Program-made: the position numbers and the translations under genes
DNA from: Treponema sp.
GTDB taxonomy: Bacteria > Spirochaetota > Spirochaetia > Treponematales > Breznakiellaceae
Length of the DNA stretch: 36,327 bases
Assembly (NCBI GenBank): GCA_031266875.1
Contig: JAISAE010000033.1
Coordinates: forward strand, 1 to 36,327
Direction of reading: 5' to 3'
The notes under the pieces: model-generated
The model's input: only the letters and a program-made list of their open reading frames with translations
What the model was told of the DNA's origin: nothing
Databases searched by the model: none
In this document: piece by piece, positions 8,261 to 17,000 of the stretch
Layout of the letters: every line of letters starts with the position of its first letter
How positions within the stretch are numbered: position 1 is the first letter of the stretch

Positions 8261-8863
8261 TTAATGTGTTTTTTTATAAACATAATAGCCCGCCTCTGTA
8301 GAATGATCCAATATCCAGCTACCTTTTTTCTCTTTTAATGTCTTTATAAATATTAAAATATCTCCGCTACCGGCAGTAGTGAATACTATACCCCACAACA
8401 ATAAAAAACCATTTCCTAGTATAATTGAAATTGTCGCCGGTATTATCCCTAAAATAATGAGGGGCATCATTAACGCTATTTTATAGTGATTTATTTTTAA
8501 TCGCTCTTTGCAACAACAATAAGGCGTAAATAATTTTTTTGCCGGCATGATACCAAATTTTACAGATTTAAACCTGTTCTTTGCAAAAATCGTATAAACT
8601 ATTCCATGTATTAATTCATGCGCAATAATACCAGGTATCAAAATTAACAAAGCAATGGCCACATTTTTTATACGCTCCTGTAAACTCATTGTAGTATTGA
8701 TACCTATGGACATTGAATATTTTTCATCCCAGATCATAAAAAATGGTATTCCAAAAACGGCTATGGCAATAACCAATAGTATAAATGCAAAAATATTTGC
8801 CCATAATATACTAATAACTACTTCTTCTTTGATATAGTCATCTTCGAAAAATACATTTTCCAT
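8261..8863 (-). CDS. Putative membrane zincin metalloprotease (DUF3267-like)
   Basis: Predicted 200-residue membrane protein with four hydrophobic segments and a zinc-protease HELIH motif at about residues 82-86 (IIAHELIHG). The overall plan fits the DUF3267 putative zincin family. The substrate is unknown. The start is placed at the ATG at 8863 because a good GGAGG lies just before it (complement of 8868-8872). An ATG five codons upstream would put that ribosome-binding site inside the coding region. The gene is markedly more AT-rich than both neighbours and uses A/T-ending codons, which suggests recent acquisition. Confidence 0.75.
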   Translation of the reverse strand: MENVFFEDDYIKEEVVISILWANIFAFILLVIAIAVFGIPFFMIWDEKYSMSIGINTTMSLQERIKNVAIALLILIPGIIAHELIHGIVYTIFAKNRFKSVKFGIMPAKKLFTPYCCCKERLKINHYKIALMMPLIILGIIPATISIILGNGFLLLWGIVFTTAGSGDILIFIKTLKEKKGSWILDHSTEAGYYVYKKTH

Positions 8864-8922
8864 ATCAATCCTCCACATCTATGAGGTTATAATAAAAGAT
8901 TGTTCGTCTAACTCCTTATACG

Positions 8923-8948
8923 CGCTCTTTTGTATATACAAAAGAGCG
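8923..8948. terminator. Perfect 26-bp palindrome
   Basis: The sequence reads CGCTCTTTTGTATA followed by its exact complement, a 13-bp perfect dyad centred on TATA. It lies between the stop of the unrecognised gene (8969) and the zincin gene start (8863), both on the minus strand. It could act as a terminator of the upstream gene or as an operator of the zincin gene. It has no loop-forming spacer, so hairpin formation in RNA would need the central bases unpaired. Confidence 0.55.
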
Positions 8949-8968
8949 GCGCGCCATTGCTTGTCCGC

Positions 8969-9613
8969 CTAGGCTATCACGTGGCTCTGTATCGGCGAAA
9001 GCGGGCCTAGTTTGCCTTTCTCGTTCTCCCAGCACAGCGCAATGTAGAGCGTCTCGCCAAGCTGCGTGGCCTCGAAGATGAGCGCCTCAATGGGGCGGGT
9101 GAGCAGCTTGCTCGAAGTCAGCTCCTTGTGGGTTTTGGGAACCGGGCCACCCACCTTGTAGAAGGCGACCGCGCCGTTGTAGTGCAGCGGGCGGGCAGGG
9201 TGTTTTACGATGACTTGCAGGTAACCGCCGTTCTCCAGCGAGAAGGGGACGATTTCCGTGGGGTCAGACACATCGGTGCGGATGTGGTCTTTGGCGGTAA
9301 GGCCGAAGTCTAAGAAGATTTCAGGGGTTACCACGTCCAGCGGGTCCGCGTCAAGGTAGGCCTTCTTGATCTTGCGCATACTCTGGGTTAAATCCTCACG
9401 CTTCTCCTTGCGGCTTTCCCGGTCGATTTTGCCCGCGTTGGGGGCTTCGGCGGCGTGATAGGCGGCGGCGTAGGCAGCCAGTTTCTCCGTGTTGCCGGTT
9501 ACGAGCGCGGCGGAGATACCCAGCAAAGCCGCGTGGGTAATGGCGGCGGCGTTGAAGGTGGTTGCGAAGGAGAAGTATTCTGCCTCGCTAATGGAAAAAG
9601 GGTCTCTGTTCAT
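8969..9613 (-). CDS. Hypothetical protein, family not recognised
   Basis: A 214-residue protein starting MNRDPFSISEAEYFSF. The N-terminal half is helical and Ala-rich, with a charged segment RESRKEKREDL. The C-terminal half ends in a beta-rich stretch, LYIALCWENEKGKLGPLS, resembling the last strands of fibronectin-III-like domains in bacterial hypothetical proteins. No catalytic motif is visible and there is no signal peptide. The ATG at 9613 is preceded by GGAGA on the minus strand and by a good promoter (9675-9703). The longer open frame from 9685 would start inside the leader. Base composition matches the main chromosome, unlike the AT-rich zincin gene downstream. Confidence 0.7.
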   Translation of the reverse strand: MNRDPFSISEAEYFSFATTFNAAAITHAALLGISAALVTGNTEKLAAYAAAYHAAEAPNAGKIDRESRKEKREDLTQSMRKIKKAYLDADPLDVVTPEIFLDFGLTAKDHIRTDVSDPTEIVPFSLENGGYLQVIVKHPARPLHYNGAVAFYKVGGPVPKTHKELTSSKLLTRPIEALIFEATQLGETLYIALCWENEKGKLGPLSPIQSHVIA

Positions 9614-9674
9614 AATACGGTCTCCGTGTCCATTGAATATAAGCCAACATAAACTGTTGGGAATCACACTTGTT

Positions 9675-9703
9675 ATAATACCCATTCTTCCTATTTTTGT
9701 AAA
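9675..9703 (-). promoter_or_regulatory. Predicted sigma-70-type promoter for the hypothetical gene at 9613
   Basis: On the minus strand a -35 TTTACA (9698-9703) is separated by 17 bases from a -10 TATTAT (9675-9680). Each differs by one base from consensus. The predicted transcript would start around 9668 and have a leader of about 55 bases before the ATG at 9613. The phased 21-bp array begins 15 bases upstream of the -35. Confidence 0.65.
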
Positions 9704-9715
9704 GAAAATTTTTGT

Positions 9716-9905
9716 CTACATGTAAGCAAGTTTTTCATACATGTAGGTAGATTTTACCGACATGTAGACAAAGTTTGCCGACATGTAAAAAACTTTTGCT
9801 TACATGTACGCAAGGTTTGTCGACATGTAAAAAACTTTTGCCGACATGTACGCAAGGTTTGTCGACATGTAAAAAACTTTTACCTACATGTAAAGAAACC
9901 TTGCC
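9716..9905. repeat. 21-bp phased repeat array with nine ACATGT cores
   Basis: The palindromic hexamer ACATGT occurs at 9718, 9739, 9760, 9781, 9802, 9823, 9844, 9865 and 9886, with exactly 21 bp between successive copies. The best-conserved full units alternate between CGACATGTAAAAAACTTTTG and CGACATGTACGCAAGGTTTG types. Each unit is itself roughly dyad-like. The plus-strand frame through the array is interrupted by a stop (9748), so it is unlikely to be coding. The array sits immediately upstream of the promoter of the hypothetical gene. Confidence 0.9.
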
Positions 9906-10309
9906 GGCAAGAAAAACGATACGGCTCTCCGGCGGGGAAAGTCAATCTTCTCGCGGAGGAAAAGTCTTTCCCTATGGAGGATAACTCATTACACCATAAG
10001 GAACAGTTTCTTCCTACGAAGGGAAACGGGGAACAGCCTGTTCGATGAGAACAAGAAAACAAGGACGGCACGCAACACCGTGGCAATAAGGGGTGTGAGA
10101 ACCATAACGCCGGTAAGAACCGCCACGACTTCGGGGCTGCCCGCGTCGCCGGACGCGGCGTTATGGGTTATCGCTGTTTACCACGACCGGTGGAACGTGT
10201 GTTGGGTATACTGTTTTTCAATACTGTGTTCGAGATAGGAAGCGCTTATTCGGAACCTTTGCCAGCGATGTATCGTTAGCGAGGTGTCCGAATAAGGCTC
10301 TGTTAGCAA
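9906..10309. other. Structured intergenic region downstream of oadB
   Basis: No gene is supported. The stretch contains a nested inverted repeat at about 10100-10171: outer arms AACCATAACGCC / GGCGTTATGGGTT with one bulge, and an inner 7-bp hairpin CCGCGTC-GCCG-GACGCGG at 10141-10158. A second 10-bp inverted repeat CTTATTCGGA / TCCGAATAAG is at 10245-10296. The latter lies just past the oadB stop and may terminate the oad operon, although no T-run follows on the minus strand. Confidence 0.5.
10245..10296 (-). terminator. Inverted repeat downstream of oadB, possible transcript end
   Basis: Perfect 10-bp arms (CTTATTCGGA at 10245-10254, TCCGAATAAG at 10287-10296) enclose 32 bases. It lies 13 bases beyond the oadB stop. 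There is no U-tract, so a rho-type or RNA-stabilising role is equally possible. Confidence 0.4.
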
Positions 10310-11740
10310 TCAACCATAGACAGCAATCATCACGCCCGCCGCGATAGCGGTGCCAATGACGCCCGCCACGTTGGGACCCATGGCGTGCATAAGGACAAAG
10401 TTACCGGGGTCTTCATCAAGACCGACCTTGTTGGAAACCCGTGCGGCCATAGGCACCGCCGAAACCCCGGCGGAACCGATGAGGGGATTGATCTTCTCTT
10501 TCAGGAAGAGGTTCATGAACTTGGCTACCAGCACGCCTGCGGCAGTGGCGATACCAAAGGCAAGCAGGCCCATCACCACGATGATGAGAGACGAGGGGTT
10601 GAGGAACTTTTCCGGAGTCATCTGGCTGCCAACGCCCAGAGAGAGGAAGAGGGACACGATGTTCAAAAGCTCGTTCTGGGCTGAATTGGACAGCCGGTCT
10701 ACTACGCCGATTACCCTGATAAAGTTACCGAACATGAGGCAGCCGATCAGGGGCGCCGCCGACGGGATCAGGAGGAGAGAGAGGGTGAACACCACCATAG
10801 GGAAGGCAATCTTCTCGACTTTGGAAACCGGCCTGAGCTGCCGCATCCTGATGAGCCGCTCTTTTTTCGTGGTCAAAGCCCGCATAATGGGCGGCTGGAT
10901 CAGAGGCACCAGGGCCATGTAGGAATAGGCCGCCACCGCCACGGTAGCCAGCAAGTGGGGAGCCAGCTTCGCGGCAATGTAAATCGTCGTCGGGCCATCG
11001 GCGCCGCCGATGATAGCCACCGCGCAGGCTTCCTTGAGGTTAAAGGCCACACCCGGCAGGAGGTTGGCGACGCTGATGAAGAACAGGGTGGCGAACACCC
11101 CGAACTGGGCTGCCGCGCCCAACAGGGCGGTCTTGGGATTGGCGATCAGAGGGCCGAAATCGGTCATAGCCCCAATACCGATGAAGATGATGAGGGGAAA
11201 GAATTCGTTCCCCACTCCGGCGTTGTAAATGGTAGTGAGGAATCCCTGATGCTCAAAGAGATGCAGTTCCTCGTTCCAGACCCCTGGGTCTCCCATGCCC
11301 GCGCCGGGAATATTCACGAAGATAATGCCGAATCCGATTGGCACTAAAAGCAGAGGCTCAAAGCCCTTGGCCGCGCCGAGATATACCACTATGAAGCCCA
11401 CAATAACCATGAGGAGTTCCTGCCAGCCAAAGACAGTGATGGGCAGCCCCGACGGGGTTGCACCGGTGGTTATATTGTTAATAAAAGCGTAGATACCGGT
11501 GGTCCTGACAATGTTTCCGATAAAACTCAGGAAATTTACCTGGGGCAGATTCTCACTGTTGGGGATAATGCCGCCCATATTCCTGAATGAAGGCAATTCA
11601 TCGGCGGAAGCGGACGGCGAACTTTGCGCCATAGCCCTGGGAGTGAAAGAAGTGCTGAGTGCGGAAAACACAAAAGCGACGATGGCCATGATTATGCACC
11701 CTTTCAACACCCAAATAGGATCAACTTTTCTATTCAACAT
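10310..11740 (-). CDS. oadB: Na+-translocating oxaloacetate decarboxylase, beta subunit
   Basis: Integral membrane subunit that decarboxylates carboxybiotin and couples this to Na+ export. The protein has the conserved [11 protein letters not shown] segment, which contains the Na+/proton-coordinating Asp of the family, plus [13 protein letters not shown] near the C terminus and many hydrophobic helices. At 476 residues it is longer than many homologues: an N-terminal hydrophobic helix followed by [17 protein letters not shown] looks like a cleavable signal peptide or extra transmembrane segment. The start ATG at 11740 follows a GGGAAG-type ribosome-binding site. It is 9 bases downstream of oadA, in the order oadG-oadA-oadB. 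Confidence 0.92.
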   Translation of the reverse strand: MLNRKVDPIWVLKGCIIMAIVAFVFSALSTSFTPRAMAQSSPSASADELPSFRNMGGIIPNSENLPQVNFLSFIGNIVRTTGIYAFINNITTGATPSGLPITVFGWQELLMVIVGFIVVYLGAAKGFEPLLLVPIGFGIIFVNIPGAGMGDPGVWNEELHLFEHQGFLTTIYNAGVGNEFFPLIIFIGIGAMTDFGPLIANPKTALLGAAAQFGVFATLFFISVANLLPGVAFNLKEACAVAIIGGADGPTTIYIAAKLAPHLLATVAVAAYSYMALVPLIQPPIMRALTTKKERLIRMRQLRPVSKVEKIAFPMVVFTLSLLLIPSAAPLIGCLMFGNFIRVIGVVDRLSNSAQNELLNIVSLFLSLGVGSQMTPEKFLNPSSLIIVVMGLLAFGIATAAGVLVAKFMNLFLKEKINPLIGSAGVSAVPMAARVSNKVGLDEDPGNFVLMHAMGPNVAGVIGTAIAAGVMIAVYG

Positions 11741-11749
11741 ATCTTCCCT

Positions 11750-13528
11750 TTAGTTTATTTCCGCGATGGGCTGCTGGGAGGCGATCTGCGTACCAGCGGG
11801 GACGAGGAAACGCACCTTACCGGCGGTAGTAGCTTTGATTTCCAGTTCCATCTTCATTGATTCGATGATGACAATGGTATCGCCGGACGCGACCTGTGTG
11901 CCTTCACCGACCTGATGTTTGAGCAGCGTGCCGGCGACAGGCGCGACAACGACCGTGCCGCCTGATGGCGCGGCGGGAGCCGGAGCAGCGGCGGGAGCTG
12001 CCTGAGCGACCGGGGCAGGCGCGGCTGATACCGAGAACTCACCGGTAGTGGGTTTCACGATAACGTTATAGTCAGCGCCATTCACGTTCACCACATACTT
12101 TGCCGGTTCATTAGATACGGGCTTTGGAGCGGGGGGCGGAGCCGGCGGCGCAGGGGGCTTTACCGCGAAGGAGGCGGAATCCACTGGCCCCTTTGCGCGA
12201 TCCCTAAAGAAGTTCGGCGCGACCTTGGGGAACATCGCATAGGTAAGGACATCCTCGACGCTATTCGCGCCGACTGCCTTTGCCTCAGCCTCGATTTTGG
12301 CGAACTCGTTGGGGATTGAGTCAGCTGGACGCGCTGTAAGTACCGCGTCGTACTTATTCTGGATAAGCGCCTTCTTCACCAGCTCAGGATTCGCGGGCGC
12401 GGCAAGCGCCCCGTAACGACCGGTTACCAGGTCAGCGGTTTCAGACGTGAGCTTCTCGTAGCGACCGAACAGCACGTTAAACACGGCCTGAGTGCCTACG
12501 ATTTGACTAGTCGGGGTAACAAGGGGAATATAGCCGCAGTCTTTCTGGACAACCTGAATCTCCTTGAGTACCGCGTCGATCTTGTTAGATGCGCCCTGTT
12601 CCTTGAGCTGGTTTTCGAGGTTTGACAGCATGCCACCGGGAACCTGAGAGGCGAGAATACGGGTATCAGCACCGAGGAAGCTGGACTCGAACTTCGCGTA
12701 ATTCTTGCGGACATCGCGGAAGTAGGCGGCGATTTCGAGCAGAGCGATAATGTCAAGGCCGGTATCGTATTCCGTACCTTTGAACGCCTCAACGATGGTT
12801 TCGGTGGGGCTGTGGCTGGTTCCCATCGACATTGACGAGATAGTTGTATCCAGCAGTTCCGCCCCGGCCTCAGCCGATTTCACGAGGCTCGCAACTGAAA
12901 GGCCGGTGGTTGCGTGGGTATGAATCTCCACAGGGATGCCAACTTTCGCCTTGATCGCCTTGACTAGGGCATAGGCTTCATAGGGCTTGAGCAAGCCGGA
13001 CATATCCTTGATGCAGATGGAGTCCGCGCCAAAGTCGGCATAGGACTTGGCAAGGCCAGCGTAGATTTCCTTGGTGTGGTACGGCGTAGTCGCGTAGGAA
13101 ATGGCCATTTGGACGTGCTTACCAGTCTTCTTGGCAGCGTCAGCGGCGCGTTTGAGGTTGCGAGGGTCATTACAGGCGTCGAAGATGCGGAATACGCCAA
13201 CGCCGTTTTCAGCGGCCTTTTCAACGAACTTGTCTACAACGTCATCGGCATAGTGGCGATAGCCCAGCAGATTCTGCCCCCGCAGTAACATCATGATCGG
13301 GGTTTTGGGCAGGGCGACCTTGAGCTTCCGCAGACGCTCCCAAGGGTCTTCGTTAAGGAAGCGAATACACGAGTCGAAGGTTGCCCCGCCCCACGCTTCC
13401 AGCGCCCAGTACCCGACTTTATCGAGCTTATCGGCAATCGGCAACATATCCGCCGTAACCATACGAGTAGCGAACAGTGATTGGTGCGCGTCCCGCAACA
13501 CCAGATCGGTAAGTTGAACTTTAGCCAT
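11750..13528 (-). CDS. oadA: Oxaloacetate decarboxylase, alpha subunit (carboxyltransferase plus biotin carrier)
   Basis: Cytoplasmic subunit that transfers the carboxyl group of oxaloacetate to biotin, releasing pyruvate. The N-terminal TIM-barrel carboxyltransferase begins LTDLVLRDAHQSLFATRM and contains CIKDMSGLL and the metal-binding EIHTHATTGL. A conserved PYC/OADA domain follows, then a long Pro/Ala-rich linker, and a C-terminal biotinyl domain with ESMKMELEI, the biotinylated Lys being residue 559. Length 592 is typical. With OadB and OadG it forms a primary Na+ pump. It might alternatively act as the alpha subunit of a related decarboxylase, but the barrel sequence fits oxaloacetate/pyruvate. 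Confidence 0.95.
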   Translation of the reverse strand: MAKVQLTDLVLRDAHQSLFATRMVTADMLPIADKLDKVGYWALEAWGGATFDSCIRFLNEDPWERLRKLKVALPKTPIMMLLRGQNLLGYRHYADDVVDKFVEKAAENGVGVFRIFDACNDPRNLKRAADAAKKTGKHVQMAISYATTPYHTKEIYAGLAKSYADFGADSICIKDMSGLLKPYEAYALVKAIKAKVGIPVEIHTHATTGLSVASLVKSAEAGAELLDTTISSMSMGTSHSPTETIVEAFKGTEYDTGLDIIALLEIAAYFRDVRKNYAKFESSFLGADTRILASQVPGGMLSNLENQLKEQGASNKIDAVLKEIQVVQKDCGYIPLVTPTSQIVGTQAVFNVLFGRYEKLTSETADLVTGRYGALAAPANPELVKKALIQNKYDAVLTARPADSIPNEFAKIEAEAKAVGANSVEDVLTYAMFPKVAPNFFRDRAKGPVDSASFAVKPPAPPAPPPAPKPVSNEPAKYVVNVNGADYNVIVKPTTGEFSVSAAPAPVAQAAPAAAPAPAAPSGGTVVVAPVAGTLLKHQVGEGTQVASGDTIVIIESMKMELEIKATTAGKVRFLVPAGTQIASQQPIAEIN

Positions 13529-13546
13529 ATTTATCTCCTTATAACG

Positions 13547-13825
13547 TTAATTATGGTTTTTTCGATAAGTGCTAACCGCGGCGCTGATAGCGGCGGTTAT
13601 TGCAGAATCTTGGTTGGCGACGACGCTCGCCACTACAACAGCAGCAGGCGCGGGTAGTGGCGCTTTCGGCTTTGCCACTTCTGGTTCTTTATCCAAGCCC
13701 ATGGCGTGCACAATCTTCCCCATGCCGGTGATCGCCACAACAAGAATGATCAGAAACCCGAATACCACGCCCATTCCCAGCAGGGTGAGTACCGCGCTCT
13801 GTTCAAACATCTCAGTAATGTTCAT
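13547..13825 (-). CDS. oadG: Oxaloacetate decarboxylase, gamma subunit
   Basis: A 92-residue protein with a single N-terminal membrane helix (LTLLGMGVVFGFLIILVVAI), then a Pro/Ala-rich linker and a short C-terminal tail. This is the plan of OadG, which anchors the alpha subunit to the beta subunit and assists assembly. A strong GGGGG ribosome-binding site precedes the ATG at 13825. It is the first gene of the oadGAB operon, 18 bases before oadA, under the promoter predicted at 13854-13882. The His-rich zinc-binding C terminus known from some enterobacterial OadG proteins is not evident. Confidence 0.88.
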   Translation of the reverse strand: MNITEMFEQSAVLTLLGMGVVFGFLIILVVAITGMGKIVHAMGLDKEPEVAKPKAPLPAPAAVVVASVVANQDSAITAAISAAVSTYRKNHN

Positions 13826-13853
13826 ATATCCCCCTAGATTAAGTAATTAATAG

Positions 13854-13882
13854 AGTATGTTGAATTGATGATTTTTTATCAA
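13854..13882 (-). promoter_or_regulatory. Predicted promoter of the oadGAB operon
   Basis: On the minus strand, -35 TTGATA (13877-13882) and -10 CATACT (13854-13859) are separated by 17 bases. This predicts a leader of roughly 20-25 bases before the oadG ATG. It is divergent from the gltB promoter. Confidence 0.5.
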
Positions 13883-13939
13883 GTACCATGTTGAACAGGG
13901 CGAAGGCTTTGTTACGGTTGATTCAGGCGTTCCAACCTG

Positions 13940-13968
13940 TTGAAAGGAGGCCGCGTAACTTGTATTAT
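13940..13968 (+). promoter_or_regulatory. Predicted promoter of gltBD
   Basis: -35 TTGAAA (13940-13945) and -10 TATTAT (13963-13968) are spaced 17 bases apart. Each has one mismatch to the sigma-70 consensus. Transcription would start near 13975, about 26 bases upstream of the gltB ATG at 14001, with AAGGAG as ribosome-binding site in between. Confidence 0.65.
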
Positions 13969-14000
13969 AACAAGAATACTTTTAGTAAGGAGCTTATTTC

Positions 14001-17000
14001 ATGGAACACGCGGAGGGGGCTGCCCAACGCGCCCCGCAGGGCTTATATCGAGCGGCTGATGAGCATGATTCCTGTGGCATTGGGTTTGTCGCGGACATCA
14101 AGGGCCGGGCTTCCCACGACATTCTTCGGCGGGGACTTGAGGTTCTGGAGCGAATGGAACATCGGGGTGCGGAAAGCGCGGATAACAAAACTGGTGATGG
14201 GTCAGGGGTTCTCTTGCAGATACCTCATGATTTTTATAAAAAGCTGTGTACGCAAGTTTCTGAACCCGGAACATATGGAACCGGCCTTCTCTTTTTCCCA
14301 AAAGCAGAGGAACAACAGGCGTTAATCACGGATAAAATCGCGGCGCTGGCAAAAGACAGCGGCTTCACATCGCTTTGGCGCGATGTACCCACCAATCGGG
14401 ACGCGCTCGGTTCGATTGCCGCCAGCGTGGAGCCACTGATACGGCAACTTTTTTTGATACCAGCCACGCCCACGCCGAAAAAGGCGGAGGAGCCTGGCCT
14501 TGAGTTCTGGCTTTATGCGTTTAGAAAAAAGTTTGAACGCTTTGTTATGGAGAATGAAGCACTGAAAGCGGCGCGTGTATACTTTCCGTCGCTTTCGTCG
14601 CGGACCATTGTGTATAAGGGAATGTTGACGCCGGCGCAGTTGCGGCTGTTTTACCCGGAACTGGAAGACGAGGCGCTTAAAACAGCGGTAGCGCTGATTC
14701 ACTCGCGCTTCTCAACCAACACGTTCCCGAACTGGCCGCTTGCCCAGCCCTTCCGCATGATTGCCCACAATGGCGAAATAAATACGATCAAGGGAAACCG
14801 TTTCTGGATGACGGCGCGGTCAGCACTGTTTCCGGCTGAATGGCAGGAACTCCTGCCCATCATTGAACCGGAGAAAAGTGATTCAGCCAGCTTTGATAAT
14901 GCGCTGGAACTGCTGGTGATGGCCGGACGAAGCCTGCCTCATGCGCTGATGATGCTGATTCCAGAGTCGTGGAACGAGAAGAACAACATTCCGGCTGAAC
15001 TCAAAGAATTTTACCAGTACCACGCCTGCATGATGGAACCGTGGGATGGACCGGCGTCTATGGTGTTCTTCGATGGCCGCTATGTGGGCGGTACCCTCGA
15101 CCGTAACGGACTGAGGCCGTCGCGGTACACCATCACAAAGGATAACCTGATTGTGATGGCGTCTGAAACCGGTGTACAGGACTTTAAGCCGGAAGAAGTG
15201 GTTTACAAAGGACGCCTCCTGCCCGGAAAACTCCTGCTTGTGGATATGCTTGAAGGCCGTATCATCCCCGATGCTGAGGTAAAGCGCTCGGTGTGCCAGA
15301 GTAAGCCCTTTGCCGAATGGACCAAGTGCGTGATCACGCTGCCGCAGGAGCTTGATAGGTCTGACACCGTCGGTGAGGTAACCGTGACGCCGGATACCAC
15401 ACTGTCAGCGTCGAAAACGCTATTCATGGAACGCGCCGCTGGCTATACGCAGGAAGACCGCGAGCGGCTTCTGATACCCATGATCGAGACCGGTCAGGAA
15501 CCAACCAGTTCTATGGGAACCGATACTCCGCTTGCCGTGTTCTCTAACAAGAGCCAGCGGGTCTATGCTTATTTCAAGCAGGTGTTCGCTCAGGTTACGA
15601 ATCCACCGATTGATTCAATCCGTGAAGACATGGTTATGACTCTGACGAGTTTTGTAGGTCCACAGGGAGATCTGCTGGAGGAAACGCCGGAACACTGCCG
15701 CAGAATAAAGGTTTTGCACCCGATTATGACGCGGGAAGACCTGCTAAGACTGCAAAATATCGCGCCGCAGGAATTTAAATCCCATACTCTGGATGCCACG
15801 TTCTATGTACCGCTGGTGGGAAACACGGATACCACCACTGCGTCCGCACTAGAGCAGGTACTAGACCGCTTGCTTGCCGAGGCAAAGAAGGCGATTAACG
15901 ATGGCGCGTCGCTGATCACGCTGTCTGACCGCGCATGTCTGTCGCCAGAGGCTGGGCGCTGCGCGGTTCCGGCGCTGATGGCTGTGGGTGCGCTTCACCA
16001 CGGGCTGATTAAAGCGGGACTGCGGATGAAGGCGTCGATCATCGTGGAATCAGCCGAGCCTCGTGAGATTATGCATTTTGCTCTGCTCTTTGGTTATGGC
16101 GCTGATCTCGTTGTGCCTTATGGAGCGCTGGCTTCCATAAGGGCGCTCTGTCAGGGGCCAGACGCCGGGCGGGTCGGGGACTTTGCCCATGCGAGAAAGT
16201 CTTATCTCAAAGGGCTTTCTAAGGCAATGCTCAAAGTTATGTCCAAGATGGGAACAAGTACACTCCGCTCGTACCGGGGGGCGCAGGTGTTTGAGGCCAT
16301 TGGGTTGGGTCAAGCGGTTGTAGACAAATGTTTCATCGGAACCCTGAGCCGTATTGGTGGTGCGGGTTTCGCGGAACTTGAGGCAGAGGCGCTTGCTGAT
16401 TACCGCGCTGCGCGGGACGCTTGGGCGCGTATGAGCGAGGTACTTACCGCGCCGGATTTCCTACTCACTAGTGTGGGCCAGTACCGCTGGCGCAAACTGG
16501 GCGAAAAACACGCATGGAACCCAGAAACCATATACCTACTTCAATGGGCCACCCGCGACGGCAACTATGCGCGTTTCAAGCAGTTCTCTGCTGCTGTCAA
16601 CAGCCTTAACCAAAGCCCCCATGTAATTCGCGGCTTGCTAGACTTTGCCACATCTGCCGCGATTCCCATTGAAGAAGTGGAGCCTGTTGAGGAAATCATG
16701 AAACGCTTCACCACCGGCGCAATGTCCTTTGGCTCCATCTCACGGGAGGCGCATGAAACCATTGCCGCAGCAATGAATTCCATCAAAGGTCGCTCCAATT
16801 CTGGCGAGGGCGGTGAGAATCCAGAGCGTTTCCAGCCGCGAACCGACGGGACATGGACACGGAGCGCTATCAAGCAGGTGGCGTCGGGACGTTTCGGTGT
16901 AACCAGTGAATATCTGGCTAACGCCATTGAGTTACAGATAAAGATTGCTCAGGGCGCAAAGCCTGGCGAGGGCGGTCAGTTGCCCGGGCATAAGGTTGAC

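Noticed and set aside
9775-9984. Small protein with heptad units (TCKKLLP / TCTQGLS) across the 21-bp array
   Set aside because: The open frame follows only from the 21-bp period; it starts at a TTG without a ribosome-binding site, and the first array units in this frame contain a stop.
10287-10309. Similarity of CCGAATAAGGCTCTGTTAGC to part of attC-like element 4
   Set aside because: About 20 bases with gaps only, and the rest of the element is missing; not enough to call a further copy.
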